Source: Brachypterus glaber (taxonomy: Eukaryota; Arthropoda; Insecta; Coleoptera; Kateretidae). Taken from it: DNA of 64,000 nucleotides. A model generated the notes under the pieces. It was not told the origin of the DNA. It ran no database searches and worked only from the letters and a program-made list of their open reading frames with translations. Position 1 is the first letter of the stretch. Each line of letters starts with the position of its first letter. This document shows, piece after piece, positions 13,401 through 22,769 of the stretch. Position numbers and translations under genes: made by a program. The stretch is from contig OY294046.1 of assembly GCA_958510825.1 (NCBI GenBank), forward strand, positions 62,001 through 126,000. The letters run 5' to 3'.

Positions 13401-14206
13401 CCCAGCCCCACCTCACAAGGTCATCCAAATATAGGTAATGTATTTTTTTCTTTCTTTTTTGTTCCTTCTCGGTTTCTTTTTTGCTTCCTTTTGGTTTCTT
13501 TTTTGTTTTTTCTTTGAACATATGAATTTGGGAACTAGCCTAGTATAATACCCCAATAATCTTAACCAGGTATGAGTTGGTCTAATCATCATTATCATAA
13601 CCACCAACCCTCGATAAAACAACTGAACTTGGAAGAGACATTTATTGCGGGGACTGTGGTCGGGATCCCCATGCAACAATCGGCTGCACATCGCGGGGCA
13701 GTACAGCACAGTCATCCCATGCTGGGAAGTAGGAGAGGGGGGAGGAGACTGCCCCCCACCCCCAGCAAGCCTTCCACTCTTCAACTGCGACCGGGGCCAA
13801 TTAATTTTTCGAAACAGAACGCTTCGCCTACTCAGGTGAGTAAAACACTGCTGGCAGCAAAAAAATGCTTTACTTATAGTTTATTTTCACAAAAAAATAC
13901 AAAAAAATATATAACATAAATAGAACATCAAATAAAAAGTCATGTGTTTTTCAGCAGCTACTGCAGACGCAATCGGCTCACGCAACCCCCCACACACTGC
14001 CCCATAGTTACCCCAGGGGGGACAGAGAGCCCCTGAGAGACATGGGCCCAATATCAGCGCCCCGCGACCAGGCGCCCCTGAGTTTCGAGCAGGCCGTCGC
14101 CCTAGGCAGGGGCGGACGCATGTTACCCAGCCCAGTGCCAAATGGGTATAAGCCAAAACCCAGCCGCAGTCACCATTCGGATTCTGACGACGATGATTGG
14201 TGCTAA
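413..14206 (+). CDS. cac: Voltage-gated calcium channel alpha-1 subunit, Cav2/cacophony type (3' part of gene)
   Basis: Pore-forming subunit of presynaptic voltage-gated calcium channels in the plasma membrane. The gene enters from the left; 13 exons are seen: 413-504, 754-904, 1349-1476, 1559-1761, 2870-3081, 5104-5136, 7370-7554, 8525-8534, 10682-10803, 11673-11827, 13267-13434, 13570-13835, 13955-14206. They total 1977 nt, exactly 659 codons with stop, and every junction agrees in phase. In order the protein shows the domain IV pore loop ([12 protein letters not shown], selectivity Glu in TGE), S6 ([26 protein letters not shown] split), an EF-hand region, the IQ region ([16 protein letters not shown]), then a long Ser/Pro/His/Gln-rich tail ending SDDDDWC. 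The DDWC end is the PDZ-binding tail of Cav2 channels, which separates it from Cav1 and Cav3. Exon 8525-8534 is an inference from phase; the others are supported by similarity plus splice sites. Domains I-III lie outside the window. Confidence 0.96.
1559..3081 (+). other. cac: cac exons for EF-hand rest, pre-IQ and IQ region
   Basis: Exon 1559-1761 continues the EF-hand ([20 protein letters not shown]) and the conserved [10 protein letters not shown] segment. Exon 2870-3081 gives [20 protein letters not shown] followed by the IQ-type helix [17 protein letters not shown], which binds calmodulin in the family and mediates calcium-dependent feedback. The intron between them (1762-2869) contains a TA-flanked inverted-repeat element. 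Confidence 0.93.
1980..2814. mobile_element. TA-flanked inverted-repeat element (MITE) in cac intron
   Basis: Ends are CAGGGTTATTCAGAAATAGG on the left and its imperfect inverse (reading CAGGCTTATTAAGAAATAGG from the right edge), with TA on both outer sides (1978-1979 and 2815-2816). This fits a non-autonomous Tc1/mariner-like element. No transposase is visible inside. It fills most of the 1762-2869 intron. Confidence 0.75.
3082..5103 (+). other. cac intron, AT-rich
   Basis: No coding exon recognised. It holds a TA-flanked element at 4177-4715, a TAGATGGCG motif at about 3597, and a run of C at about 4563-4572. The remainder is featureless AT-rich sequence to me. Confidence 0.7.
4177..4715. 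mobile_element. Long-TIR MITE with pogo/mariner-like ends
   Basis: The left end CAGTACAAGCTCGATAATGT and the inverted right end (CAGTATAAGCTCGATAATGT from the other side) match over roughly 140 bp on each arm, and TA lies directly outside both ends. The CAGT..CTCGATAAT start resembles pogo/Tigger-type termini. There is no coding capacity. The centre carries repeated GTTACGTAAC-like stretches. Confidence 0.85.
5137..7369 (+). other. cac intron with mariner relic
   Basis: Between the 33-nt exon and the [11 protein letters not shown] exon. Apart from the mariner relic I see no gene. Around 6905-7015 lies a stretch (ACTCGTGTTATGAAACTAGT) sharing words with the foldback at 15743-15987. Confidence 0.7.
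5624..6330 (-). pseudogene. Decayed, internally deleted mariner element with transposase remnant
   Basis: Terminal inverted repeats are CGAGGTACGGACCATAAG on the left and CGGGGTACGGTCTATAAA read from the right, each flanked by TA (5622-5623, 6331-6332). On the minus strand, about 6161-5859 reads a transposase fragment ending in [16 protein letters not shown], the mariner catalytic-region signature (family HPPYSPDLAPSDYHLF). A second frame, about 5845-5680, gives [16 protein letters not shown] and [10 protein letters not shown], the usual mariner C-terminus. A stop and a frameshift separate them, and the N-terminal half of the gene is missing, so it is dead. At 707 bp it is about half the length of a full mariner (about 1.3 kb). 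Confidence 0.9.
8525..8534 (+). other. cac: Predicted 10-nt microexon of cac
   Basis: The exon ending at 7554 stops in phase 2, while the exon at 10682 must be read in phase 0 ([12 protein letters not shown]). The segment between the acceptor TTTTATTTTAG and the donor GTGAAG at 8525-8534 is 10 nt (one phase-completing base plus three codons) and yields SLR-NKK-VMELQ without a stop. It makes the whole set of exons a multiple of three. This is inference from phase and splice signals only. Confidence 0.6.
9198..9332. repeat. Imperfect inverted repeat with GCCATCTA motif
   Basis: The left side TTAATATTTAAACACAACAT is inverted on the right as GTGTGTGTTTAAATACTAAG, and within the arms GGTGCCATCTATTG pairs with CAACAGATGTCACC. 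It is probably a small old MITE; the ends are not sharply defined. Confidence 0.5.
9990..10440 (+). repeat. Dispersed repeat family copy A
   Basis: The segment with CAAATTTCATGTCTCTAGCT, the CGGACAGAACGATCGACCGA stretch, and TTTATATCAACATAAAACGT to CAAAATGGGAAAGCAA is matched in the same order at about 46340-46640. Partial matches occur at 41220-41460. Coding is not evident. The family is unknown to me. Confidence 0.75.
10804..11672 (+). other. cac intron
   Basis: No gene or clear repeat structure seen; AT-rich with the next exon starting after TTTTTAG at 11672. Confidence 0.6.
11828..13266 (+). other. cac intron with ATT microsatellite
   Basis: Contains a TTA/ATT trinucleotide run at about 12833-12861 and, at about 13010-13100, a stretch with repeated GTTACGTA-like words reminiscent of the centre of the 4177-4715 element. 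Nothing coding is recognised. Confidence 0.65.
12833..12861. repeat. (TTA)n microsatellite
   Basis: About nine to ten uninterrupted TTA/ATT units in a cac intron. Confidence 0.95.
13267..14206 (+). other. cac: cac C-terminal tail: SH3-type proline motif and PDZ-binding end
   Basis: Last three exons. The tail contains two [12 protein letters not shown]-like Ser-Pro runs, a His/Asn-rich patch (SNHHYHNHQ), and [10 protein letters not shown], which resembles the RxxPxxP ligand that RIM-binding protein SH3 domains recognise on Cav2 tails. The protein ends [11 protein letters not shown], and the DDWC end is the known PDZ ligand for Mint/RIM-type scaffolds. Together these are the active-zone tethering signals of the family. 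The final exon begins with a tandem CAGCAG acceptor. Confidence 0.88.
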
Positions 14207-14698
14207 CACAGGGAGCTAGCTCCACCGTGAGCTAATTTTTGCGATAGTGTGATTAAATTACCGGAAAAATATCCTGCGAAAAAAATATCCTGATACAAAA
14301 TGTCGTTGATATTCTGTCGGTAAAATTATTGCTTGAAATTACGTTTTTTAAGCCTATAAAAAATGTCATTGAAAAAACCGAATACGTATTGCGATTTGTA
14401 ACTTTTTTTTTCAATGCGACATTTTTTCTGGGACAAATTTAGATCTTGTGTTAACCTGAAATGAATAAGATAAGCGAGGCCCCTCGCAGGGAGCCCCTCT
14501 GAGAACCTAATTCTTAAATTTCAAAGAAGATGACCTTAGTTTACAAGATTTTTACACAGTTTTTCATCGAGCCGTTTTCGAGATGTGATAATTTTTTGTT
14601 TAACGATAATTTTGTAAACTAGTGTCATTGATGAAATCAAGGGACACTGGATCCAAGACTTAGTTAAGTTCTAAACGGATGTCTTCGTGCCTTCTATA

Positions 14699-15268
14699 CA
14701 GGGTGATCCGCCGGAGACAAATCACTTGTTTTTAACTGTTATTATTGTAGCACAAAAAAAAACAATTAATAGTTCTGTCGCGACAACATTGCTGGCGCGA
14801 AATAAACAACTGTTGTACCCAAGGATTTACAAAATTGTAGGTTAACCTGACTTACTAGTAGATTTACTGTCAACGCAATTCATCACAAGAGCGCGTACTT
14901 TTTAGTAATTACCGCGAATAATTTTATAAAGACTTTTTTTAATTAAATCGCCGCTTTAAACGATATTTTACTAAACCCTATTATTAGTGGCGTATCTGTA
15001 GATATTTATAAACAGGTATTTTAAATTGGTGTATCCCAAAATGGTACAATAACAGCATCAAAATGGTGGTCCAGTTAGTGAAAGATGGTTTAGAGTACCG
15101 ATTAATAAGGTATACCTACCCCGGAAAATAAATACCAAAAGTACAGCTATTTTTTAGGAACAAAACATAAAAACAATTAAATGAACCCAAGCCTCCTGTA
15201 AATTTAATTTTGGTGGATTTAATAATAACGGCAGAAAATAAGTGTTTCGTCTCGGGCGAATCACCCTG
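14699..15268. mobile_element. TA-flanked MITE with CAGGGTGAT ends
   Basis: The left end CAGGGTGATCCGCCGGAGAC is inverted at the right (CAGGGTGATTCGCCCGAGAC from the other side) over about 32 bp, with TA outside both ends. An internal stretch (ATCAAAATGGTGGTCCAGTT..) is shared, inverted, with the element near 26.0 kb. No coding frame. Confidence 0.85.
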
Positions 15269-15742
15269 TATATATATTAGCAAACAAAAGGTTTAACTGT
15301 TTTTGTACGCGTCGCGGCGCCTTCGCCAAAATTGTAAATTACTTCGGCAGCATACAGCAATACAAAGGAACACTGTAAAAACTGAATGTAAAATAATGTA
15401 AAAATATATGAATTTGCATAGTACGCTTGTTTTTTTATTATACTGTACTATGCATAATTCATGAATTTGTGAAAAAAGATTTGGACCATGTAATTTATTT
15501 TTACCGTGTAGAGTAGTCCCGATGACACGCGTAATGCGGAATGGGAGGAGCATAATTCGCATTTTAAGTGAAACTGGAAAACATAGACTCTGCGTGGAGA
15601 GATTTGGCTGCACGTTTAGTGTCTTGCGCAGCCAGGTGTTTTTAAGATGGGGTAGGGTGGGCGGCTTATGTTACTGGGCATTCAAAGTTGAATGTTCATG
15701 AGCTCTATGCTCGGTGGACCAAAAAATGTTCATCCTTTTTTA

Positions 15743-15987
15743 CAATATTTTATGAAGCTGAAGTTTGCAACGTTTTTTTGCATCGAAAATTCAAATAGTA
15801 TATTAAAGCACTTATTCCATAACACGTTTTTAGCGCACTAGTACTTTAGAAAACTCGCCGCAAGCGGCTTGTGTTCTAAACTTGTACTCGTGCGCTAAAA
15901 ATGTATGTTATGAAACTAGTACTTTAATATACTATTTGAATTTTCGTTGCAAAAAAACGTTGCAAGCTTCAGCTTCATAATATTTTT
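15743..15987. mobile_element. Foldback MITE
   Basis: The arm AATATTTTATGAAGCTGAAG.. continuing through CAAATAGTATATTAAAG is present inverted at the right end (..CTTCAGCTTCATAATATT). The arms are about 110 bp each with a short centre, so the whole piece can fold into one hairpin. Confidence 0.85.
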
Positions 15988-16479
15988 GGCGTTTTTGACC
16001 TCCCGAGTCCCGAAATCTGTAATAAAAAATTACGTTTGTCTACGTCTGTAGACTCGACTTTTTACATATTATACAGAGGGAAACTTGACTAAAATTGAAA
16101 TTAAATTAATCATATGAAACTTTTACTAATGTCTAAATATGTACAAAATTTTAATCTATCTATTTTGAATACTTGTTATGTAGAAAATATCAGTGAATTT
16201 AAAACGAAATTAAATCTGCCGAAGTTTTGATCTGGTGCACGCGTTCACCGGTTCATCTTAGTCTATTTTTATTATTTTTTTTTTGTTCATAAGTTTTTAT
16301 TTTGGCGAAGGTGTACTGATTTGTTTAAAATGGGTTTTTTGATATTTTTTTGGGGCCCATAAGAAAAAAATAAGTGACTTTCCATTTCTAAATGTGTCGC
16401 TTACTTCAAATTATATACATTGTGAGCCGAGAATGCAAAAAAAATCAGCTGAATGAGTATTTTTTTCGGCAAGCTGCTG

Positions 16480-16600
16480 ACGTCATTATTGTATATCTCA
16501 TCTCACAGCGCATCAAATTTAAAGAGCGAGACACCATTTGAAAGGCACTGTCCTGTATTTTTATACTATAGACTTCACGAGAACAAGTTAAGGTCCCATT
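16480..16600 (+). repeat. Dispersed repeat family copy (GCATCAAATTTAAAG type)
   Basis: Contains TCACAGCGCATCAAATTTAA, GACACCATTTGAAAGG and AAGGTCCCAT in this order. The same order recurs at 25488-25595, 51024-51130 and, inverted, at 32640-32745. Confidence 0.75.
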
Positions 16601-16939
16601 CTTTCTTTTCTGCATGTTTTTTTAAGCCTGCATCCTTTATGACCTGCAAGTTGTATTAAATTTTAATTAATTGTTAAAATATGTTATAATAAATTTTCAT
16701 GTCTCAACCTTTAAAACCAAAAAAATATTTATACCTAATTATTCATAAATAAATTAAATATTAAAGTTGTTTTTAATTTTATTTGACGTACCATTGAAAA
16801 TATTGTGATTTACATGGAAATATATTTATTTCCTTTCTATAAATTTAATATTTTTCGAGTTGTGTGAGGGTGTCATTTTCAGAGAAATAACCATTTTTTA
16901 AAATTAATATTTGTTATCCACTTTCCAAACTTGTTCACA

Positions 16940-17089
16940 AGTGGTGCACCCAGGCTGAAGCCATACAAAAACAAATTTTAATCATTTTATTTATTTTTAT
17001 CAGCAAAATTGTTAAAATAAATGTAAAAGAATTAAAATTGGAGGGCTTTGGGGGTCTACAGCCCTCCAGTCTCCCTGGGTGCGCCACTG
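16940..17089. mobile_element. Short hAT-like MITE
   Basis: The left AGTGGTGCACCCAGGCTGAAG-type end is matched, inverted, by the right end CTCCCTGGGTGCGCCACTG. About 150 bp. No clear 8-bp duplication, so the class is a guess from the CAGTGGCGCACCC-like end. Confidence 0.6.
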
Positions 17090-17189
17090 CTAAAAACACA
17101 GCCAAAGCTATATTTATGTGTAGTATAGTTAAGACTCACAGGTTCTTTCTTACATTACTTGGGGCCCTATAAGGATGTTTCAGATATTT

Positions 17190-17580
17190 CAGAGCTTATT
17201 TCATGGATTCAAAACAAAAGTTGCATGTTTCATGGATTTAAAATACAAAAGATATAAAAGTTGCATATTTCAAGAAAAGGTGAGGACCTTTTTTTTACTT
17301 ACTGTTTTGTTAAAGAAAAAAGTTGCATATTTCAGGGATTAAAAAAACAAAAGTTGCATATTTCATGGATTTAAAATACAAAAGAAACAAAAGTTGCATA
17401 TTTCAAGAAAAGGTGGGGACCTTTTTTTTACTTACTGTTTTGTTGAAGAAAACAGATGCATATTTCAGGGATTCAAAAAACAAAAGTTGCATATTTCATG
17501 AAGGTGGGTACCTTTTTTTTTTTAGTTATTTTTTGTCGAAGAAAAAAGTTGCATTTTTAAGCTAAAAAAAGTTGCATTTC
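17190..17580 (+). repeat. Tandem array, about 132-bp unit with nested short repeat
   Basis: The word TTGCATATTTCAAGAAAAGG recurs at 17261 and 17393, and a third, shortened unit begins near 17487. Within each unit AAAGTTGCATATTTCA itself is repeated two or three times, followed by GGACCTTTTTTTTACTTACT. The array is joined on its right to a segment (17626-17712) that recurs without the array at 25197-25289. Confidence 0.85.
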
Positions 17581-17625
17581 TAGGTAGGCCAAAAAAAGTT
17601 TAACAGTACCTAGTGGAAACGTTTT

Positions 17626-17712
17626 TTTTAGTCATCAATTTCTTTGGCAAATTGAATAAACATTGTAATTTTTGACCTCCCACCCCACAAAATATTTTTT
17701 GCTATGGCCCTG
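17626..17712 (+). repeat. Repeat pair member, GTCATCAATTTCTTTG to GGCCCTG
   Basis: Begins AGTCATCAATTTCTTTGGCA and ends GCTATGGCCCTGG. It matches 25197-25289 closely over about 85 bp. Probably a transposon terminus; the class is unknown. Confidence 0.65.
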
Positions 17713-19215
17713 GTCCTGTGATTCATTTAGAATTTAGAGTTCCCAAGTTTATAGCCCTTTGGCCAGTAATTATAAATATATTTAGATTCCCATTAAAGGT
17801 ACTTACACCAGGAAGTTAATTTATGACAAAACCAAGTTTAATTCAAATAACCACCAATCCTTGCACCACCCTAATAATGGCGTTTGCGACTTATCAAAGA
17901 TAACACTGCAGTAAACTCTGTTTTTCTTTCTATGAGGAACTTTCCTGTTAAGAAGTGCACTTCTAGTGGTATTTAACAATCACTGTAAATGGTTAGCTTT
18001 CTACCAGCATTTACGACAGTTGGTGCAAATTCTTCCTATGGGTACTTTGACCAACATTAAAACTGGGATAACTATAAACTGACTCAGTTTAACTGAGTTT
18101 GATAAAAATGCTCTGCCCTGGTTAGTTGACCATCAATTCAAGTTTAACCTTTAGGATACAGGCATTTTTTCCTCAAAAACTTATGTATATAAATTACATA
18201 CATTGTTCCGCAGACCAAACGAAATCAAAAAAGGGCCTTTGTGGCAGCAAGTGGCCCTTAGCCCATTAAATCTTTCTCATTCAACCTGGGTTTTATTGTT
18301 TTAAAATGTAAATAAAAGTTTTATTATAAAACAAACTTACCCATGTAGGTTGTAGAGCAGAAACATGTTTTTTCAAACATCTTGCATCATCAGATAGATT
18401 TGCACATAAAATAAACTGCAAATAACCAATTTCAAACGAAAATTCACTGATTTTACTGTTTAAAAACTGTTTAAACACCAAATTTGCACAATTTTCTAAA
18501 AAATCGAACCGACGCCGACTGTCATTTGTATGGGAATTACCGCGAAATGTGGGCAATCTAGAAAACATTTTCAACCAAAATTTGCTAAAGTTTTCTGCAT
18601 TACCCACATTTGCATGAACCCAAGAATAATAGACAATACAAGGTTGTCCTATTTAGGAGCTGTTTGTGCGGAAGTAGAGAGTATCTCACCATAGCGTTAG
18701 TTACAATCACTAAAATTTCACTTAAGCGGTTGATATACCTATAATAATTAAAATCAAGTCACAAATTCTTGAAAGTTATTTGACTCTGACCCTTGAACCT
18801 CATCCGATTCGGCTAGCATTGTAAGAGTAATATAAATGATCTTGCAATTATCCAACATTTGCTAAAGTTTTCTGCATTACCAACACTTTAAATATGTCAA
18901 AATCAGCCGGTTTTGTGACAAGCGGCTAATTGCAGTTGTCCGTGCTGGAGTTTGTATTGGTTTTTTGTTGTTTGGTGTTTTTTTTTTTAATGAGGGAGAC
19001 TTGGTTTACGTTAACGTTGGTTTGGCGTCTGTTTGGTGTTTTCTTTTGTAAAAAAATGTTTTTTATTTGAAATAATATATTCAAAAACGGTCAGCGCATG
19101 CGCAGTTTATCAAAACGCGGCATAAACAGCTGCATACAACCGCTCCTGTTTTGTGGTTATTACACGTTTTGGTAAAATTTCATCATATAATTTTTGAGTA
19201 AACATATTGGGCGAA

Positions 19216-22200
19216 ATGAGTGAAGTAATTGAACAGATTTTAAAACATTTATCGACCATAGAGTCAGTAAATACGTTGGAACTCTCGAAAATTTTTAAAG
19301 AAGATCATCAAAAAATAGTTGGGGCCCTAAAAAGTATACAAGCAAATGGTAACTTGATAAATGCAGAGACAGTTAGTGAAAAACGTATAGAATTAACTGA
19401 AGAAGGTAGGTCTGTAAATAAATCATATAAAATATTTTTTTACTACACACACACACTGCACAGGGGTAACTCCATGGTAACTGACGTTACAGCCGCAGAA
19501 AAAATGACGCTTTCTTTTAAATATTAATATATTATTATTAAAGATTGTTTGTTATCTATTATTATTAAAGAATAAATATTCAAAAATAATAATATAATAA
19601 ATTATTTTAAAGAAAGAGCAATTTTTTCTGCGGCTGTAACATCAGTTACCATGGAAAATTTCCTTTCAATCACTCATCATTATTACGAGTGTATTGAAAA
19701 CCATCTATTTTGATCATTTAATGGATTTTACAGCTGGTAATATACTAACATGTTTTTTTTTAATGTTAAAAGAGTAAATATTACAAGTTTCTACATTTTC
19801 CATTAAAAAGTTAATAAATAATATTCTCCCACTGGAAATTGAACCTTAAACATAATGATTAAGGTTCTATATGTTTTGTCGTTATATAAAATCTTATTTT
19901 TTATCAAATACTCTTTTACACAACAATAAAATTTTAAAATCAATAAATTAGTGCAGTGTCAGACTGGACAGCCCAAGGCTAGTGAGATTTTCAACCTAGG
20001 GGTCCCCAAGTATTAAATATTATTTCCCTCCAAAAAATGTTGATGACTAAAAAAGACAAAAGCTCATCAACTCAAAAAAAAAAAATATACCCCTGCCAAA
20101 ACTTTGATGACTAAACAAAAAGATCCTCATCCCCAAAATAATTTTTGCCCCTGCCAGAAACGTCGGTGAGTGAATGACAAAAAAAAAATTAACCCTGCTG
20201 AAAAAATAAACATTACCCAGTGGGGGGGCCCAAAGTATGAGGGGCCCCAAAAAGTGGGACCTGTGAGAATTTTCTCACTATCTCACCTGTCCAGTCCGAC
20301 ACTGATTACTCATCTAAAATAACTGAGCAAAACTTTTTTATACGGGATTAATCAAGCCTCAATTTATAACAAAATGTTTGTATTATGATTTCTATTAAAG
20401 GACTAAACAATAAATAATAGGTTATAGGTCTGTAATAGCATAATATGCTTTTTTACATAACTTTTATAATAATTTATACATACTTTTACAGGTAGGCTAT
20501 GTATAGAAAATGGTAGTCATGAAGCAAATATATACAGTGCAATCCCAGAAAATGGTATTTCTCAAACCGAGCTAATGAAAGTAGCCAATGCAAAAGTTGG
20601 TTTTAGTAAAGCTATGTCTGCTGGTTGGATTTTAGTTGATAAGTCAAGTACTCCACCTTTAGTTAAAAAGAAAGTACCAGAAATTATAGATAATGTACAA
20701 AATAACCTTAAAGATATAGAATCTGGAAATTATGAGAAAGTTTCTGATAAAGAAAAACAGGAGTTTAAAAAAAGAAAACTTATTCAAGAGGTAGTGATTA
20801 AGAGTTTTCTGCTGACAAAAGGACCAGAATTTAGTTTAGAACTAAAAAAATTGGAAACTGATTTGACTTCTGATATGCTTCTTTCTGGGAACTGGGAGTC
20901 TCTTAAATTCAAAGAATACAACTTTGATGCTTTAGGTGTTCCTCCAGAATGTGGTTATCTTCATCCTTTGTTAAAGGTCAGGTCCGAATTCAGGCAAATT
21001 TTCCTCGAAATGGGATTTTCAGAAATGCCTACAAATAATTACATAGAAAACTCTTTTTGGAATTTTGACGCCCTTTTTCAACCTCAGCAGCACCCAGCCA
21101 GAGATGCACATGACACTTTTTTCATTTCTGAGCCCAAAACAAGTGAAAAATTCCCCATGGAGTATTTGGAGAGGGTAAAAAATGTTCATAGTAAAGGAGG
21201 ATATGGCTCCCAAGGGTAAGAATAATTAATATTCATTCTAATTTTGCGGTTCTTGGGTGTTGGAAACTTACAAAAAAAAAAAAAGGTTGAAAAACCAGCC
21301 GGTAGATTTTCAATTTGACATTAAATTTTAATTCAGCACCTCAAAATACATAAGAATAGATGGGTCCTAACCCTAAGACATTAACTTTTGTTTCAAAATA
21401 AGGCGAATTTGAAAATATATATGTAAGATTTTTGTGTGTTTTTAGTCATTTTTTGAGTCTAGAAGAAAAGTTTGGTATTGTTTGACGTCGGATTCGATCT
21501 CAGCAGCTCAAAATATATAAGAGTAGCTTGATATCTACTTCTGCACATGTACTTATTTGAAACTTTAGAAAAATACCCAGAAAAAAATTAGTTTATTATG
21601 GTGCTGTATGGATATTGGATTCTTATTCAGCGACTCAAAATTCCTAAAAAAAAGTCAGAAACAAGCCACATTCTTTAACAAATGTGCGAGAAATTATTTG
21701 AAATATGAGATTTTTGAGTATTCTCGCTCAATTTTCACGTCTAGTTAAACAACCAGCCGGTAGATTTTCGATTTGACATTAGATTTGGATTCAGCGCCCC
21801 AAAATCTATATGATTGGATAGGTCTCTACCCCAGGACAATATACTTTTTTTTTGTGGGCCGTTGTTATGTATTAAGTCTTAATAAAGAAGGTACTACAGA
21901 GTGCTTTTTAATTTACGGGTTGTGAGGTCAGAGTCGCATTCTCTCGTTGAATGCAGTTTATAAAAAGTATGTGTTGTCTAGCTACAATGCGCTTGTATTT
22001 GTATTACTTTTTCAATGTTTGCAATTTTGGCAAATGCGACACTTGAGATGCTGAATTTCGGAAAAACAAATTGTCTGTTTCTGGGATACACCACCTAGCT
22101 AAAGACTTAAATTTTGAGCAAAAAAAGTATATTTAGATTTTTTTTTTTTGGAAAATTTTCGTTTTGAATATTTTTTAAATATTTTATTGCATTTATTTCA

Positions 22201-22769
22201 GATATGGTTATGACTGGAAGATTGAAGAAGCCCAAAAAAACCTTCTAAGAACCCACACAACAGCAGTGAGTGCTAGAATGTTGTACAAACTAGCTCAACA
22301 AAAAGAATTCAAACCCATAAAGCTTTTTAGTATTGATAAAGTTTTCAGGAATGAAACTTTAGATGCAACCCACTTAGCAGAATTTCATCAAGTAGAAGGA
22401 GTTATTGCTGATTATAATTTGACATTAGGCGACCTTATTGGAGTTTTTGCAGAATTTTTCAAAAAATTAGGAATAACTCAACTCGAATTTAAGCCTGCCT
22501 ATAACCCCTATACAGAACCTTCGATGGAAATTTTTTGTTTTCATCCTGGTTTAGGGAAATGGATAGAAATCGGGAATTCTGGAATTTTCAGACCAGAAAT
22601 GCTTTTACCCATGGGCCTGCCTGAGGATGTCTGTGTGATTGCCTGGGGATTATCTTTGGAAAGGCCTACTATGATCAAGTACGGTTTTAACAATATAAGA
22701 GACCTGGTAGGGCCGAAAGTTGACCTTGAGATGGTTCAAAAAAGTCCTATCTGTCGACTAAATAAATAA
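19216..22769 (+). CDS. FARSA: Phenylalanine-tRNA ligase alpha subunit, cytosolic
   Basis: Catalytic subunit of the alpha2-beta2 cytosolic PheRS, which charges tRNA-Phe with phenylalanine using ATP. Exons 19216-19405, 20492-21215 and 22202-22769 join in phase (1 then 2) to 493 residues, close to the about 508 of the human protein. The N-terminal part ([20 protein letters not shown], then winged-helix-like [13 protein letters not shown]) matches the eukaryotic DNA-binding-like extension. The class II core shows motif 2 ([19 protein letters not shown]), [13 protein letters not shown], and motif 3 ([13 protein letters not shown]), ending PICRLNK. The start ATG at 19216 follows GCGAA. The AATAAA overlapping the stop region (about 22762) may serve polyadenylation. 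Drosophila name: alpha-PheRS. Confidence 0.98.
19466..19656. mobile_element. Foldback MITE in FARSA intron 1
   Basis: The left arm CCATGGTAACTGACGTTACA-GCCGCAGAAAAAATG is inverted at the right end (..CTGCGGCTGTAACATCAGTTACCATGG), about 55 bp per arm around an AT-rich centre. Confidence 0.85.
19954..20304. mobile_element. hAT-like MITE, CAGTGTC family copy 1
   Basis: Left CAGTGTCAGACTGGACAG and right CTGTCCAGTCCGACACTG are inverted copies differing at one base. The inside has G-rich/C-rich stretches (GGGGTCCCCAAG, GGGGGGGCCC). Two more copies lie at 37013-37286 and 37873-38162. The last has a near-perfect 8-bp flanking duplication; this copy does not show one clearly. Confidence 0.85.
21216..22201 (+). 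other. FARSA intron 2 with a degenerate duplicated segment
   Basis: The stretch AACCAGCCGGTAGATTTTC followed by a TTTGACATTA..TTCAGC segment occurs at about 21291 and again at about 21753, with weaker related words between. It looks like an old tandem or dispersed repeat. No coding sequence. Confidence 0.65.

Larger units (their letters stand above)
14207..19215. other. Intergenic region between cac and FARSA
   Basis: About 5 kb without a recognisable gene. It holds MITEs at 14699-15268, 15743-15987 and 16940-17089, a repeat of the GCATCAAATTTAAAG family at 16480-16600, and a 132-bp tandem array at 17190-17580. The cac 3' UTR and polyadenylation site must lie in its left part but I cannot place them reliably. 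Confidence 0.75.
19406..20491 (+). other. FARSA intron 1 with two MITEs
   Basis: Holds a foldback at 19466-19656 and a CAGTGTC-type MITE at 19954-20304; otherwise AT-rich. Confidence 0.85.

Noticed and set aside
13413..13784. 123-codon minus-strand open frame
   Set aside because: Shadow of cac exons 13267-13434 and 13570-13835, which have the conserved tail and correct splice phases on the plus strand.
13887..14225. 112-codon minus-strand open frame
   Set aside because: Shadow of the last cac exon, GC-rich because that exon is coding on the other strand.
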